A program made the translations under genes and the position numbers. A DNA stretch of 64,000 nucleotides from assembly GCA_916048095.2 (NCBI GenBank), contig OU696583.1, positions 5,409,322 to 5,473,321 of the forward strand, read 5' to 3'. Below the pieces are notes generated by a model. That model made no database searches, was not told where the DNA came from, and saw nothing but the letters and a program-made list of their open reading frames with translations. Within the stretch, counting starts at the first letter, position 1, and each line of letters begins with the position of its first letter. This stretch comes from Sacculina carcini (Eukaryota; Arthropoda; Thecostraca; Sacculinidae). This document shows positions 31,793 to 44,447 of this stretch, piece after piece.

Positions 31793-32723
31793 TTAATTAA
31801 TTTTGTACTGTTTGTGTCTGCTTGTTCCCATGATTAATTTCCGTTCATCAGCTGGCGTGACGTTTCAATGCAATTTGAATTCAAACAACGCGTGTACTTA
31901 AATTCAAGCGAAAAAGCAGTATATCACCACTCAACACAATCACAACGCAGCATGGCCCACAAAAACACTGACAAGCTTCACTGACAAGCACGCACGAACG
32001 TTGCGCGCAAACAACTGCCCTATGGCGCGCACTGCCCCAGTGGCGCGCACTGCCCCACCCCCTGCATCCCCACACCAGCGACAGTTCACTCCTTGGAAAT
32101 GCTGCGCTCGCTCATAGCACGTGCATACAACATACATGCACTCACACTACCTCGCACACACAAATAGACATCATACACAAAAATATACTGTACAATATTA
32201 AACATAGTACGGATGGCTAGCAACGACAAGCGTGTATTCGCACGTGATGCCTCAACACTTGCCATAAGCTGGATTGTACCGTCTCTGAAATTGTTGTTTC
32301 TGTAGATGTGTGTGTGTGTGTGTGTGCGTACACGTGTGTGCACGCTTTGCTTGCGACTGCTCTCCGAGAACAGTGGCTCTATGCAAAATCGCTGACACTG
32401 ATATATTGGCTGATAGAATTCCTCATAAAGTAAGCACATGTACGGTCAATATATGTATTAAAATTGTAGTACATAGTACGTATCATTGCACATAATTATA
32501 TAGTACATATTAAGTAGTACATAGTACATATCATTGCACATAATTATATAGTACATATTAAGTAGTACATATCTGCATTGTAATTGAGTTGAATATAATT
32601 AAATAATTTGTTATACATATTTAAATGCACTGGAGAGCACAATAGTGCCCTTATAGCTTAAATAATTAATATATCACTTAATTTTATGTAACACTTCTAA
32701 ACATTTCAAATGAATATTCATAA
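31793..32723. other. Non-coding right part of the IS630/Tc1-like transposon
   Basis: No gene. A ~60-base tandem duplication built on TAGTACATATTAAGTAGTACA and ATCATTGCACATAATTAT is seen at 32465-32575. Confidence 0.5.
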
Positions 32724-32889
32724 TTTGTGAAATAACATGGATCAATTCTATTTTCACTTTTCTCAATTCTAATTTCACTTTTCTCAAATCTAATTTCACT
32801 TTGCTCAATTCTATTTTCACTTTTCTCAAATCTATTTTCACTTTTCTCAATTCTATTTTCACTTTTCTCAAATCAAATTGCAAATGGTA
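32724..32889 (-). repeat. Right TIR, six 21-base units
   Basis: Inverted copy of 25800-25985 with one 21-base unit fewer. Its outer end GCAAATGGTA is followed by the TA target duplicate. Confidence 0.85.
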
Positions 32890-32891
32890 TA

Positions 32892-33848
32892 GATTCGAGA
32901 ATTTTTGGTGCGACACAAATTTCGTCTTGCGCCACCTCATGACCATACCAGCGGTGTGTACGTCGATTTGTTTGTTTGTCTGTGTGTCATGTTTGTCCGC
33001 GTCATTGTGTTTGTTGTTGGACCATGTGTTCGTGAACGTGTCTGTACGCGTGTCTGGTTCGTCCTGTCCTGTTGTGTCTGTGCGTGTGAATACAATCGGT
33101 TCATAGCATTCACGTTGTTCACTTACACGTTGTTCAGTTGTATAGCTTCGTAACGAGCCAAATCAACGAGTGCAGATGCGGTACAACAAACAATAACTGA
33201 AAACTCGGTCTTAGTCAAGTGCGCAAACTAAATACAAGAAATTAAGCATGACTCCATAGAAACAGCAACCAACAATACATAAGAATATTGAAAACCGAAT
33301 CACTACACTACACTGAAACATGTATTTATTTGTATATTTAATTCATTTTGATCATTCGCTGTTCAATTATGTTTCACATGCTTCAACTTTCACTTTCTTG
33401 GTGAAATTACGGTTGTTAAGAAATTTGTTATGATTTTGATTGAAGTCAAACATAGTTGTAAAATTATAAGTCAAATAATGTGTATAGGGACAAAACTGGA
33501 AAATTACCTCATACACCGATAGTAACATTCTAATAACAGATAGTAACATTTTAAACCTGCAATATAACAACTTGAATAATGAGCGAAGTCGGCCAGAGTT
33601 GATTTTGAGCGAATCGAATCTAGGCGGATTCGAGTCTGGCCAGAGTCGATTCTGAGATTCGAATCTGAGCGGATGGACGTTATACCTTATTGAATATTTC
33701 ATTTACTGTTGGTTGTTTCATATTTAATTGTTTATATTGAATTTTAAATTGTTCGGCTGTTGTTTTTATTCTTGGTTGCTGTTATGTATTAAATCGTGTT
33801 TTTATTTATCTGTTGGTAGCTGTTGCTTGTTGTTTATTTACTTATTTA
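32892..33848. other. No gene seen; GATTC-rich patch
   Basis: Mostly unremarkable A/T-rich DNA. At 33590-33675 GATTC/GAATC words recur in a pattern like the end of the 14273/20343 repeat. Confidence 0.4.
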
Positions 33849-34051
33849 TAGAGAAGTATTGAGAAGGCATATGCTGCGCGGCGAGCACGTTCACTCTGGT
33901 TTATTTTAGTAAAACGTGGAACACACTTAATACAAGTAATTTACATTGAAATGTACTTATCGTACATGAACGAGTGCATTCCACGTTTTACTAAAATAAA
34001 CCAGAGTGAACGTGCTCGCCGCGCAGCATATGCCTTCTCAATACTTCTCTA
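33849..34051. repeat. 203-base hairpin repeat at left end of gypsy element
   Basis: Two perfect 72-base inverted arms (33849-33920 and 33980-34051), TAGAGAAGTATTGAG... and its mirror, with a 59-base spacer. It is either an LTR with very long inverted ends or a MITE-like hairpin. Confidence 0.85.
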
Positions 34052-37000
34052 CGCCCCCCAAGTCGACTGTCGGGAGACTGATATTGGCCATGTAAGCGCT
34101 GGTTATCAGAGGACGTAATCACCAGTGAGCATCCACGCCGGTGGACGACGGTGTCTTGTGGGACGCTCGTTGCAACGGGCCGGTAGTTCACCATATTCTG
34201 GTGATGGTCCCTCCGACTCTGAGGGTCGTGCCAACGGTGTCTTGGCTGGCATCGGTGATGCAGCCACGTTCGGCTGGTCAGGTGCAGTTGGCCTGTGTGA
34301 CGCCGTCGGCTGATCAGACGCGATTGTCCTGTCAGGTGTGGATGTTTGGTTTGGTGCGGTTGGTTGGTCCGTCGAATGGTCGGGCGTGGTTGGCCTGTTT
34401 GACTCCATTGGTTGACGGAACTCTGGTCCACTGTTAGATGGGGTGTCCGGAGTGAACGTTAACGGATAGCGCTGTATGAAGGGTATGTATTTGCGAAGGA
34501 ATCGGCGGTTTCTCAACGTGACACGGCCTGACCCGTCAACACGAATTACGTATTGGTCGAACTGGCGGACCTCGACTACGATACCAGTTTTGTCCCATTT
34601 GGTGGGATGTGGACCTGTCTGGTTTTGAATGCGCACATGATCACCGACGACCAGAGGTGGGAGGTGTCGTGTATGTTCGGTGAGGCGTTCCGCTATGACC
34701 ATGTGACGCTTTCGCAATACTTCTTCTCTAGCCTGAAGTGTTTCTCTCCAGGTGGGGTGAGGTTCGTATTTACCGGGGTGTATGGGTATGGCATCTCTGA
34801 TCTGTCTGCCAAATATGCACATGGCGGGGGAGACATGAGTGATGGGATCGGGGGTGTTGCGGTATTGCAGAATTGCTTTTTGGAATTGATCTGTGTCGAG
34901 GCGTCCATAGTTATCAGTGTTCTGTGTTATTAGACGTTTTACCGTTTTCACACCGACCTCCGCTCGGCAGTTACTGTGTGGGTGTGCTACCGATGAGACG
35001 AGGTGTGAGACACCCCAGCTTCGGAGAAACTGTTGTGTCTGTTTCGACGTAAATTCCGGGCCGCCGTCTGAGGTAATCTCATCGCTGATTCCGTATGTTA
35101 CAAACGTGCAGCGCAGGGCGGAGATCAGCCCTGAGGCTCCGTCGTTGGCCTTTTCGATGATCGGCCAATTGCTGTATCTGTCGACAATGACAAGATACGT
35201 GTTGCCACGATAACTGAAATAGTCACTGACTATTTGCTGGAACGGGTATGATGGAGCGATTGGTGGCGTTGGTGGAGAGTGTGGCTGGGATGGTGCCATT
35301 CGATTGCACGCTTGACATCGTGAACGCACGTTTGTTATGTCAAGAGTCAGTCCCGGCCAGAAAACCGATGATTCCGCCCGAGAACACATTTGCGTGACGC
35401 CTTGGTGGGCGGAGTGCAGTGCCTGTAGGATGCGTGTTCGCAGGGATGGCGGTATGACGACGCGGTCTTTGTACAGCAGGACGCCATCGTGGCTGGTGAG
35501 ATCGGCTCTGAACTTATGGAAGTTTCTGATTTCGGAGGGCATTTTCTCTGAGGATGAGGGGAAACCCCATTCGATGAACTCCTGAAGTTGCCGGAAGTTT
35601 TCGTCACTAGTGGTCGCAATTCGGACGTTGTCCCATGTAACGGATTGGTAGACGTCTCCTGTGAAGGCGATGTCGTCTGGTAGGTGTAACGACTCTGGAC
35701 TGTTGACAGGATAACGGGAAATGGCATCGGCAGCCTTGTGACGGGATCCAGGAATGTGAACCATGGTGAATCGATAGCGCAAAGTCTTCTCTTTCAGGTT
35801 GCGGAGACGTGGGTTGTAGATGTCACCAAGTGATCGGTCTCCGAAGACTTTGAGTAGTGGCTTGTGATCCACCGCGATGACCAAGTTTGGGCAGCCAAGA
35901 ATGAAGTGGCGCGCTTTATTCAAGGCGTCGACTAGTGCTAAAGCTTCGCCCTCGATTGGTGCGTACCGAGATTCCGCTGGAGAGGTGAAGCGACTGCCAA
36001 CCAGGGTGACGGTCCATCCTTCTTTGCAGCAGAACGGGGCTGTGGAGGGACACTTGCATCGTTTCTGTAGGAGCCAAAACCCAATTCCAGTTTTCGACCA
36101 ATCTGTGAGTAGGCAGGTGGGTCGTTTTAGGTCGAAAATTTCCACACCTTCAGCGATGCCCCTCAAAATGACTCTTTTCGATTCTTGGAAAAGTTCTTCT
36201 AGTTGTTCGTTCCAGATGAATTTCGTCTTGTTTTTGAGTAAGTCTCGGAATGGGAGCATTTTCGGTGCTGTTGCGAACGAGAATGATACTTGGTTCACGA
36301 GACCGAACCAGCTGCGGACATCAGTGACATTTCTCGGAGATGGAAAATGTTGAATCGCGTCCGTGTAGTTGGCGCTGGGTGTCACTTTGGTAGGTGAGAT
36401 CGTGAAACCGGCGAAGTCGACTGTAGTTTTGGCAAATTTGAATTTGTCAGGATTCAGAGTCACGCCGTTCTGACCACATTTGTTCAGCCAGTCAACTGCC
36501 TGGAAGAATGCTGCTTCGATAGAGTCGGACCATAACAGAGCGTCGTCAACGCATTTGGTGAAGTTCTGGGTATCCGACACGATTTCGTCGAATCGCCTCG
36601 TGTAACAGTCGCCTGACGAAATGTATCCCTGTGGTGCCACACAGTACCTATATCTGCCCCATGGGGTGATGAATGTGGTGAGATGACGATCCTCCTTGTC
36701 CAGCGGGTTGCTGTGGTAGCCATTCTACGCATCAAACACGGTTTTATAGGTACATGCAGGTACGGATCGGGCCTGATGAAAGGGTGATTGCGTATGGTGT
36801 GTCTCTCGCGTCGCATGTTTATTCAATGCCTGAAAATCCACAGTTCGTCGTGGCTCACCTGATTTTTTGGGACACACGACCATACGGTGACACCACGTGA
36901 CAGGAGTTCCTACAGGCACAGGTTCAATGACTCCAAGTCGAACGTCGCGGTCTAGGGCGGATTTGACTGATGCCTGCCAGTGTACCGGCAATGGTATCGG

Positions 37001-37534
37001 AGTGTGGTACGCAGTGGGTCGAGCGGAGTGGTCGATTCGCAGTTTCATCGGAGGGCCAGACATCAATGGAGGCGCTGATGTTCACAGGTGTTGAATGTGC
37101 TCGACTTGTAATAATCGAGCAACCATTCTTCCAGTCGGCTCGCACAGTTCTTGTCGGTGGCCGGTATCGGGAGCTGAGTAGGGCGCGGGGGTGGTGGTTC
37201 TCTCTCCGGGCAGCTGCACGAATGGTGAGCGCCGATGTCAGCATGGTTGTTATCCGTCGATATCGGCCCAGAGTTGCACATTGTCGGAAATGATGGCGGT
37301 ATCAAGTTGAGAGCGACACATGCATGGTGTGACAGGAAAAATTTGTCAGTAGTTTTTGTGAAGTACACAAGTTGGCGAGTTTCGATGGGAGGTTTGTCGG
37401 GTGCGTGGATTGATATCCGAAGTGCCAGAGCTCCAAGGATTGGAATACCTTGGTTGTTGGCCGCCACCATTCTCATGGAGACTGGTGCCAGTTGCGATGG
37501 TTCCAACCCTAGCTTTTGGAGGATTATTTGGAGG

Positions 37535-37861
37535 ATTTTAGTAAAACGTGGAATGCACTCGTTCATGTACGATAAGTACTTTTCAATGTAAATTACTTGT
37601 ATTAAGTGTGTTTCAGATATGTTAATTTGCACGTGTTATCCAACAAAGTTAAACGTTTATTGTCAAACAGTTCCTCAATTGCTAATGGTGTTGTTCATAT
37701 ATATATATTCGCAGATATTGTGATCATTGCTGGTGAATACATTAGCAAATGGTGAATACTTATTTATGATCACAATATATGAACGAGTGCATTCCACGTT
37801 TTACTAAAATAAACCAGAGTGAACGTGCTCGCCGCGCAGCATATGCCTTCTCAATACTTCT
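37535..37861. repeat. Right copy of the hairpin repeat, with a longer loop
   Basis: Shares the arm sequence (37793-37861) and, in inverted order, the spacer sequence (37535-37613) with 33849-34051. About 180 bases of other DNA, including a TATATATA tract, lie between. Confidence 0.7.
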
Positions 37862-38640
37862 GTAATTTATGAATATTTATTCCTACCTATTCATATTTAT
37901 TGTTTGATATTTATTGAATAATGCATTTACTTGCTGTGGATAGTTTCTAGTCTTAGTTAGTAGTCTTAGTTAGTTAGTAGTCTTTTATTGAAGAGTGTAG
38001 GTGAGATGAAACAATGGAGTGATCTTCTCTAGATCTCTCTAGATCTTTTGGGCGCTTCCGGTACATGGGATTCACCGTAGGGTGGTAATAGTGCTTGCAC
38101 TCATCCCATGCTACTGGATTTGTCTGCAATTAATAATAATACTAATTTTAGCATACCGAAATGCAGTACCCCCAGTAACACCGAGAGCCGTACCCCTAAT
38201 AACTATGTATTGACTATAAAACTTCTGGTGCAGGTACAGCCGATGTATATATCAAATTTCCATCCGTGTATTTATATGCTCGAATATACCAACACGGGTG
38301 CTATTAACGATTATCAGTCTAAAATCATGGCGCATCCATAATACAAAGTTCAATACATACAGCATGGATACAGCAATACATACTGACACTGTTCAATAGA
38401 GTCATCCCACACACACGCACACCCCCACACATACACACACACATACACAGACAGACAGACACTCGCACACAATCACACATATATATACATGTATATGCAT
38501 TAATGACTGACATTGCCATCTAGTGGTCCAGCGGTCAAACTCTGGGCAGTCGCAGTGTTAATAGAGTATATCCCGGGGAAATTTAATTAATTTCATACTA
38601 AAAAAAGTTGTATTCATATGCATTCTTCGATTTTAGTGTT
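37862..38640. other. No gene seen
   Basis: A/T-rich DNA, a TTAGTTAGTAGTC short repeat (37948-37985) and an imperfect CA tract (38405-38475). No coding evidence. Confidence 0.4.
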
Positions 38641-38664
38641 TTGTTAGAGTGAATCTTCAAATAA

Positions 38665-38775
38665 AGTCAACCAAGAAAATGTTTGAATCGATTTTGACGA
38701 ATCAGACTGGATTCTGCAGCCAGCTACTGGAATCGTGAGAATCGATTTTGGAGTCGATTCTCGCCCACCCCTACT
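38665..38775 (+). repeat. GATTC-rich repeat end, relative of 14273/20343
   Basis: GAATCGATTTTG and GAGTCGATTCTCGCCCACCCCTA match the pattern and terminus of the 0.41 kb inverted repeats. Only this end is recognised. Confidence 0.4.
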
Positions 38776-39190
38776 GTAGAGGCTCGCTCATTTTTCGGCT
38801 TGCCGAGTCACGTCGTTGTTGAGTTTCGTCGGTATGTTTTATAATTTTGTGTTCGTATTTTTAGGCTAATATTTTGCTCGGTGATGCGGTGAGAATATCG
38901 TCTTTTGTAATCGTGATTTGAATCTGAATGCGTAATGTGAGAATACCGTGATTATTCATTCATGTGTTTGTTGATATATTGTCCGTAAGCATAAACGCGA
39001 AAAATATAAAATATATCACGTAAGAATGCAGAGTAAGGCAATGGAAAATAAATTATATAGGAACGCAGGACGAAAGTTAGGAATAACAACAACAATGTAT
39101 TTGTATAGCGCTCACTTAGAAATAAGCGCGAAAGAGACAAACATGATAAACAACAGTATGACAGTAAACAACTGTATCAAGACGAAAAAG
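38776..39190. other. No gene seen
   Basis: Unremarkable A/T-rich sequence. Confidence 0.35.
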
Positions 39191-39191
39191 G

Positions 39192-41440
39192 TATATATTA
39201 AGCCTCAGCAGCAGACGGTCAGGTCAGACGGTCGACGCACAGGGTCTTCTTTTCGCACTCGCTCAAACAGATCTGTTACACAATGTATAAATATCTCGTC
39301 GACAATGTCGTCGTCCCAACCATCCGAGAGTTCTGTCGTCATTCTTTTCACGTATGACGATGCCACGCGAAGCCAACCTGCCACCGGAAAATGGGATACC
39401 AATTGGCTACAGAGCGAGAAGACACTTCGTCTTGTCAGGCGTCCGGAAAAATTGGCTATTTGGTTGTCTCTTTTCCATCGCAACATATTGTCATTGGACT
39501 CGTACACATACAAACCAAGAACACGTGCGCCACTAGCCACTCGTTGAATTTGTTCACTCTCCAGTCCAAACTTTGCCAAATGTTTCTTAACATCTGTCGG
39601 AGACACCACCTCACCATCAACAATGACATCATCCACATACGCCGATGAACCGTGAAACACGGACTCGTCAAGCACTTTTTTCACGACAGTCTGCATTATC
39701 ATGGGTGCCGCGTTGAGTCCGAAACCGATCCTTGTAAGACAATAAGGCTCACCATCATACTTGACAGTCTGGTAAGGCCACAACGACTTGTCAACCCCCT
39801 TTGAAGGTATGCCTTTTTCAAATCCATAAGATAGAGATCACTTCCTTTTCTCCTCCAGCACCTTAATTTTTCGAGACATATATCGGCGTCTGCGGTGAAT
39901 GAATCCAGATATCGGTTAAGCTCCGTGAAGTCGAGAACCGGTCTGATTTTTCCTTTGTTTTGCTGACACACCGCCATCAGAGGAAGCAAGCATCGAACTA
40001 GTCCATATAACTCTTCGTTGTAGGGAACCAACCATTTATTTTGAATCCACAACCGAATTTCGTTGTTGAACGCTTCCCGGGCGTCATTTGGCACTTGTTA
40101 CTGCGCCGTCTGATTGTGAAACACTTTCGGTTCAATATCGTTGAACTATTTCCACTTACAAACCATATACTAGTGGTGGAATCAAACTTCACTGTGTGGC
40201 CGGGTCTCTCCTCATTAATTTCTCGCAGTGCAGCGCAGCATCGCTCTGTTGAAGCGATTCCACCCAGATTAACTTTCCCTCCGATGATGCACGAACCTCC
40301 AAGAGCGTCGATGGCATCCATGCCGACTATGGCATCCATGCCGACTATGGCATCATAACCAAAATGCTTTCCATGCACAATCAACGCACGCAGCGTGGCT
40401 GAAACACCATTGACTGTTAAGCAACATTAAGCTACTCCCGCGCACAAAAGCTGACAACCACCCAATAAGTGCGCAGGTGTTCTTTCCCTTGACCAATTTT
40501 CGCACATTGCGCTAGTCACTATGCAACACGTGCATCCAGTGTCAATTAACACACAACATGAGTGGCCATTGATGAGCATGGTCGTGGAAGGCAGCGCCTG
40601 TTTTACTGCCTCGGAGAGCCCACTGGCGCTGAAGCGTGCTCTCCTCCATCGTTTCCCGGACACTGCCGTGCCAGATGACAAATCTTCAAGCAGTTGAAAC
40701 ACCTTCTCGTTTTCCTGGGACACTCACGGCTAATATGACCAGCTTTATTGCACGTGAAACATCTCAGCACCGACGTATTTTTACCCTCGAGCCCAGCAAG
40801 ACAAAGCTTCTCTCGTGGCTCTTCAGCTGCACTCTCTTTCCTTAACATAGCCATTCGAGCCCTTGTTAAGACGTCGCTCAAATTAAGCTGACCAGCAGCT
40901 GCACCTGTTCGAATTGCCGTGGCAATATCGCTAGGACGGTCAGTAACAAACGCACATTCCAGCACTTCTTCACTGACGCCACCAAAGGCATCGGCCAGCA
41001 TCCTTAAATTCATCAAAAACACGTCCGGTTTCTCGCCAGGCTGCAATCTCCGATTTCTGAATTGCTCGAATGTCAAGTACTTGTCTGTACCAAACGCCTG
41101 ATACAGTGCGTCCCTGGTGCTCTGCTCACTGCGTCGCTGTTCTGGTCACAACTGGGACCACACACCAAATGCCCCGCCTGCCAGCCGCGTGGGAACCACT
41201 GACATCACGCAAATGTTCTTGAGCTCGCATATAATTTTCGCACGAGTCCACCACTCCACTACGTTCCCACTGCCGTCGAATTCAGGCACAACACGAACAT
41301 CAAGGTCGACTGTTTCCATCATTGGTGAACTCGCGGGAATCGTTCCTCTCGCGTCGTGCTCATGCTGTGTGCAACGGACGATAACGCGGCCGGTTAGCTT
41401 GAAACAAGACGAAACATGTATATATTAAGCCGCAGCAGCA
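39192..41440 (-). mobile_element. LTR retrotransposon of the 27129-31685 lineage, broken
   Basis: On the - strand: Gag-like parts with zinc knuckles CFTCNKAGHISREC and CFNCLKICHLARQC (40603-41076), a protease-like part (VLIDTGCTCCI near 40520) and RT parts (39205-40094) with LTRIGFGLNAAPMIM and AYVDDVIVD. The RT matches the lineage of the young element's Pol. RNase H and integrase are not seen. A short direct repeat, ATATATTAAGCC-CAGCAGCAGA, lies at both edges (39193 and 41418) and may be LTR remnants. It is broken, with several breaks, and is clearly older than 27129-31685. Confidence 0.75.
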
Positions 41441-41573
41441 GATGAGACGAACGAAAAATGATATAATGATATAACACAACGTACAACTAATCCAACTAAT
41501 CCAAGTTCTCACTGACACACACTTGCTCACACACACACCCTCAACAGTAAGAGTGTGCCTGCACTTTAACACA

Positions 41574-41594
41574 ACGCACACACACACACACACA

Positions 41595-41650
<56 letters not shown>
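41574..41650. repeat. (CA)n microsatellite
   Basis: About 37 CA units, one interrupted by TA. Confidence 0.95.
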
Positions 41651-41652
<2 letters not shown>

Positions 41653-41706
41653 ATAGTACACAACGCACATATTCTCAACACAGCACATCAATATATCATC
41701 GACCGA

Positions 41707-42112
41707 AGTCAACCACCAACATGCACAACATGTGACAGGCCCTTCACTGTCAAGCATGCGGTCATAGATTGCGTGAAATTTAATATCGCCAGACAGCCAA
41801 TGTTGGATTATTGCGCTGCAACAGGACTGGAATTTAATAAAAAAAATAGTTCTGGGGTAGAGAAACCTGCAGTTGACGAACCTACTAGTGGAGTTTTAAC
41901 AATCGACCAATATTTGGGGTGATATCTAAAGATTATCTTAATCATGTTTTAACGCTTGATGTCTTCCTTGCGCCATTCCCTTTTGCTTGAGAGCAAATTT
42001 TAGTCATGTTCATTCTATTGAATCCTTTTCATAATCCATGAGGAGACAACCCCGACAGCCTTGAGCGTGAAATGGTCCAGAAAGGCCGAAACGCTTTCGC
42101 AACAACAACAAC
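41707..42112 (+). mobile_element. 3' end of an I/Jockey-type LINE
   Basis: The + frame gives PPTCTTCDRPFTVKHAVIDC and ends with LTIDQYLG and a stop at about 41922. The C-x2-C ... VKH ... C cluster is typical of the C-terminus of I/Jockey-group non-LTR ORF2 proteins. The 3' UTR ends AAAGGCCGAAACGCTTTCG and a (CAA)n tail at about 42098-42112. It is severely 5'-truncated and preceded by a CA microsatellite. Confidence 0.6.
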
Positions 42113-42119
42113 AGTACAC

Positions 42120-43045
42120 GGTATCAAGATGTGAGAAAAGAAGTAGAAAATTCACAGAAAGGAAAAAATGGAGATAAATGTAATGAAAATAAATAAAAAC
42201 AAAAGTAATTGTAAATTAATCATAGGGAAGCGTAATGTGTAAGAATGCGAGAAATGGGATCAAAAGATTTAGCAAAACGATATTTACGAAGTGAGGGGGA
42301 AAATCTACTAAAGGATGAAGAGGAAGGAAGATCATTGTAGACCCGAGGCGTATAGAAAGAAAAGGATTTTGTGGACCAAGGTGACTCGTTAATAGCGCGA
42401 GGACAGGATAAAGGACGATGAACACGAGAATATAAGTCACCAGAAAAAACTAGAAGATCAACAAACTATGACGGGTAAGAGCTGTTGTGAAATTTTTAAT
42501 ATATGAGACAACACAACCGAAAATTAATCCTAGGATTGATTGGAAGCCAGTGGAATTGGAACAAGATTTGAGAGGTATGGCGGCAAGGAGTAGGATGGAG
42601 CACAAAACCACAGGATTGGTTAATCAATTAATTGGTTAATTTTGAAGGATTTTCAGGGATTTGTTGGTTAGAGTGTGGTGAAGTGAGCTGTAATAATCAA
42701 GACGAGAAAAAACAAGAGACCGTATTAATTTAATAGAGGTAGACTGGTCTAAACAGGATCGAATAGGGTATAGACTGCGTAAAATCAAACGACAGGTGCG
42801 CGAAATAGAGACAACATTGTTTGAAAAGGACAAGTTGGAATCAAAGATAACGCCCAAGTTTCGAACAGAGGAAGATACAGCGAGTGGGAGTAACGGAGGA
42901 GAAATACGCGGAGGGTGAAGGATAAGAAATTCAGACTTAGAAGTGTTGAGAATGAGGCGACGAGAAGCGATCCAGGACGTAATGTCAGAGAGAATATCAT
43001 TGAGAAGAGTGGGATGAGAGAAAGGAACGCGGACATTCACAAAAT
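42120..43045 (-). mobile_element. CR1/L2-like LINE fragment A
   Basis: On the - strand a post-RT region (42636-43040) has SVRNLGVIFDSNLSF and LVFSRLDYYSSLH, and a C-terminal part is at 42216-42440. It is the same clade as the LINE at 16693-18900. No RT core, no endonuclease. Several frame breaks. Confidence 0.65.
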
Positions 43046-43229
43046 TACAAGTTATAACAACAAAGTCGCAGGTAAAATAGAATAAACATCAGCATCAATA
43101 CATGTGTATTTATATGTGGTGAAAACCCCTCATACACCAGCATTATACCGGTGATGAGACAATATTTTTATAAGTACACAGTACAAACATGAAGCTGCAT
43201 TCAACACAACCCACAGAAAACATTCAGTG

Positions 43230-44447
43230 AAGCAAGAAAAATTCAATACAAAATTCAGACAGACGCATATTCAGTAAGAGAATCAGGATAAAAAATTAGG
43301 CATACAAAGTAATCTCGAAGATAAGAAGCAAATCTAGAGTATGGTGACAACAATGTATTACGTGGTGGAAGAGAGTGTAGAGAAATCAAATGACTTGACC
43401 GACCAAGATGTTTCATTGATGGTCCTCGGACAGATAAGACGACGAAGGATACGAGAAGTGCCAGAACGTGATAGAAACTCAAATAACAAGGTTGTATAGG
43501 ATCGTGAAGTTGTTATATTCAACAACAGAGTCGATAGTGAATTCTAAGGAAGCCAGCGAAATTGAAAATGGAAAATGAAGTGTAGAGACATGGAGTAAGC
43601 GAAATATCAAAAGGATAGGATTGGCTGATTATGCGTTAAAGACTGAGAAGATGACAGTGAGGAGTGTTAAGGTAGAGATAAGGTTCAGCAATAATCAATA
43701 CGAGAAAATATCAAAGCTTTAACTAGTTTAATAGAGGATAGTTGATCGTAGAAGATCAAATAGGATACAAATATCGCAAAACAAGACGACACACGCACGA
43801 ACTACGTTTTTAATATTGGTGGAGAAAATGAGAGACATGTCAAGACTGATAATGAAAGAGGATACGGTAGAAGTGGAGGAGACAAACGAGGAGGATGTAG
43901 AGTAATGAATTCAGATTTAGATTTGTTAAGCAGAAGGAAACGATAAGAAGCCCAGTCAGAAGTGGCCGAGAGAATACCAGGCAAGAAATAATTTTACGAT
44001 AGCGGAAGTGGGCAGTGAAGTTGTATATCATCGGCATAAATACGGAAAAATAGAATATCGACGAAGAATAGGATATGAGAACGACATGTAGAGGTTAAAA
44101 AGTAAAGCACCAATCATAGAGACTTGAGGAACACCGGAGATTAATGGTAAAGAATCTGAATTAGAAGCATTGAATTTAACAGAGTACGATCGATCAGTGT
44201 GATATGATTTCATAAGATAGAGGGCGGAAGGACATATACATATATGGGATAGATAATCGAGAAGCATAGAATGAGAAACCAGGTCAAAAGCCGAAGACAA
44301 ATCCAATAAAACAAGAAGAACAGAACTGCGATGGGAAATTACACCACTAACAACAAATATTAACACGCCTTCTGTGGAATGTGAAGTCCTAAAGCTAGAC
44401 TGAAAAGGGTCAAGATTACTAGCGTATATATAGCGCATGCAAGATAA
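43230..44447 (-). mobile_element. CR1/L2-like LINE fragment B
   Basis: On the - strand an RT part (about 44028-44420) has VLLDLSSAFDLVSHSML and ISGVPQVSMIGALLFNLY, where the usual PQGS box reads PQVS. Then LNKSKSEFITLHPPRLSPP (43802-43984) and a C-terminal part at 43255-43482. 5'-truncated at 44447, exactly where a copy of TAF10 coding sequence begins. Confidence 0.7.

Larger units (their letters stand above)
25800..32889 (+). mobile_element. IS630/Tc1-like DNA transposon with long repeat-built TIRs
   Basis: Both ends read TACCATTTGCAATTTGATTT inward, and TA dinucleotides flank them (25798-25799 and 32890-32891), as for Tc1/mariner. The TIRs are about 170-190 bases (25800-25985 and 32724-32889) and are built from 21-base units such as GAATTGAGAAAAGTGAAAATA: seven on the left, six on the right. 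Inside is a DDE transposase, interrupted by an LTR retrotransposon (27129-31685). The native element is therefore about 2.5 kb. Subterminal repeat arrays of this kind usually serve as transposase binding sites; that is inferred here. Confidence 0.85.
33849..37861 (-). mobile_element. Ty3/gypsy element with hairpin terminal repeats, broken
   Basis: On the - strand: protease-like and RT-start parts (about 36725-37510), then RT, RNase H and integrase (34106-36640). Seen are APQGYISSGDCYTRRFDEI, a CVDDALLW catalytic box, AVDHKPLLKVFGD for RNase H, and integrase DYFSYRGNTYLV, SDGGPEFTS and an HHCC finger (HSAHQG to CQAC). A purine run GGGGGG precedes the left terminal repeat on this strand. Gag is not recognised. 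The element is broken, with at least two breaks. Both flanks carry copies of an unusual hairpin repeat. Confidence 0.75.
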
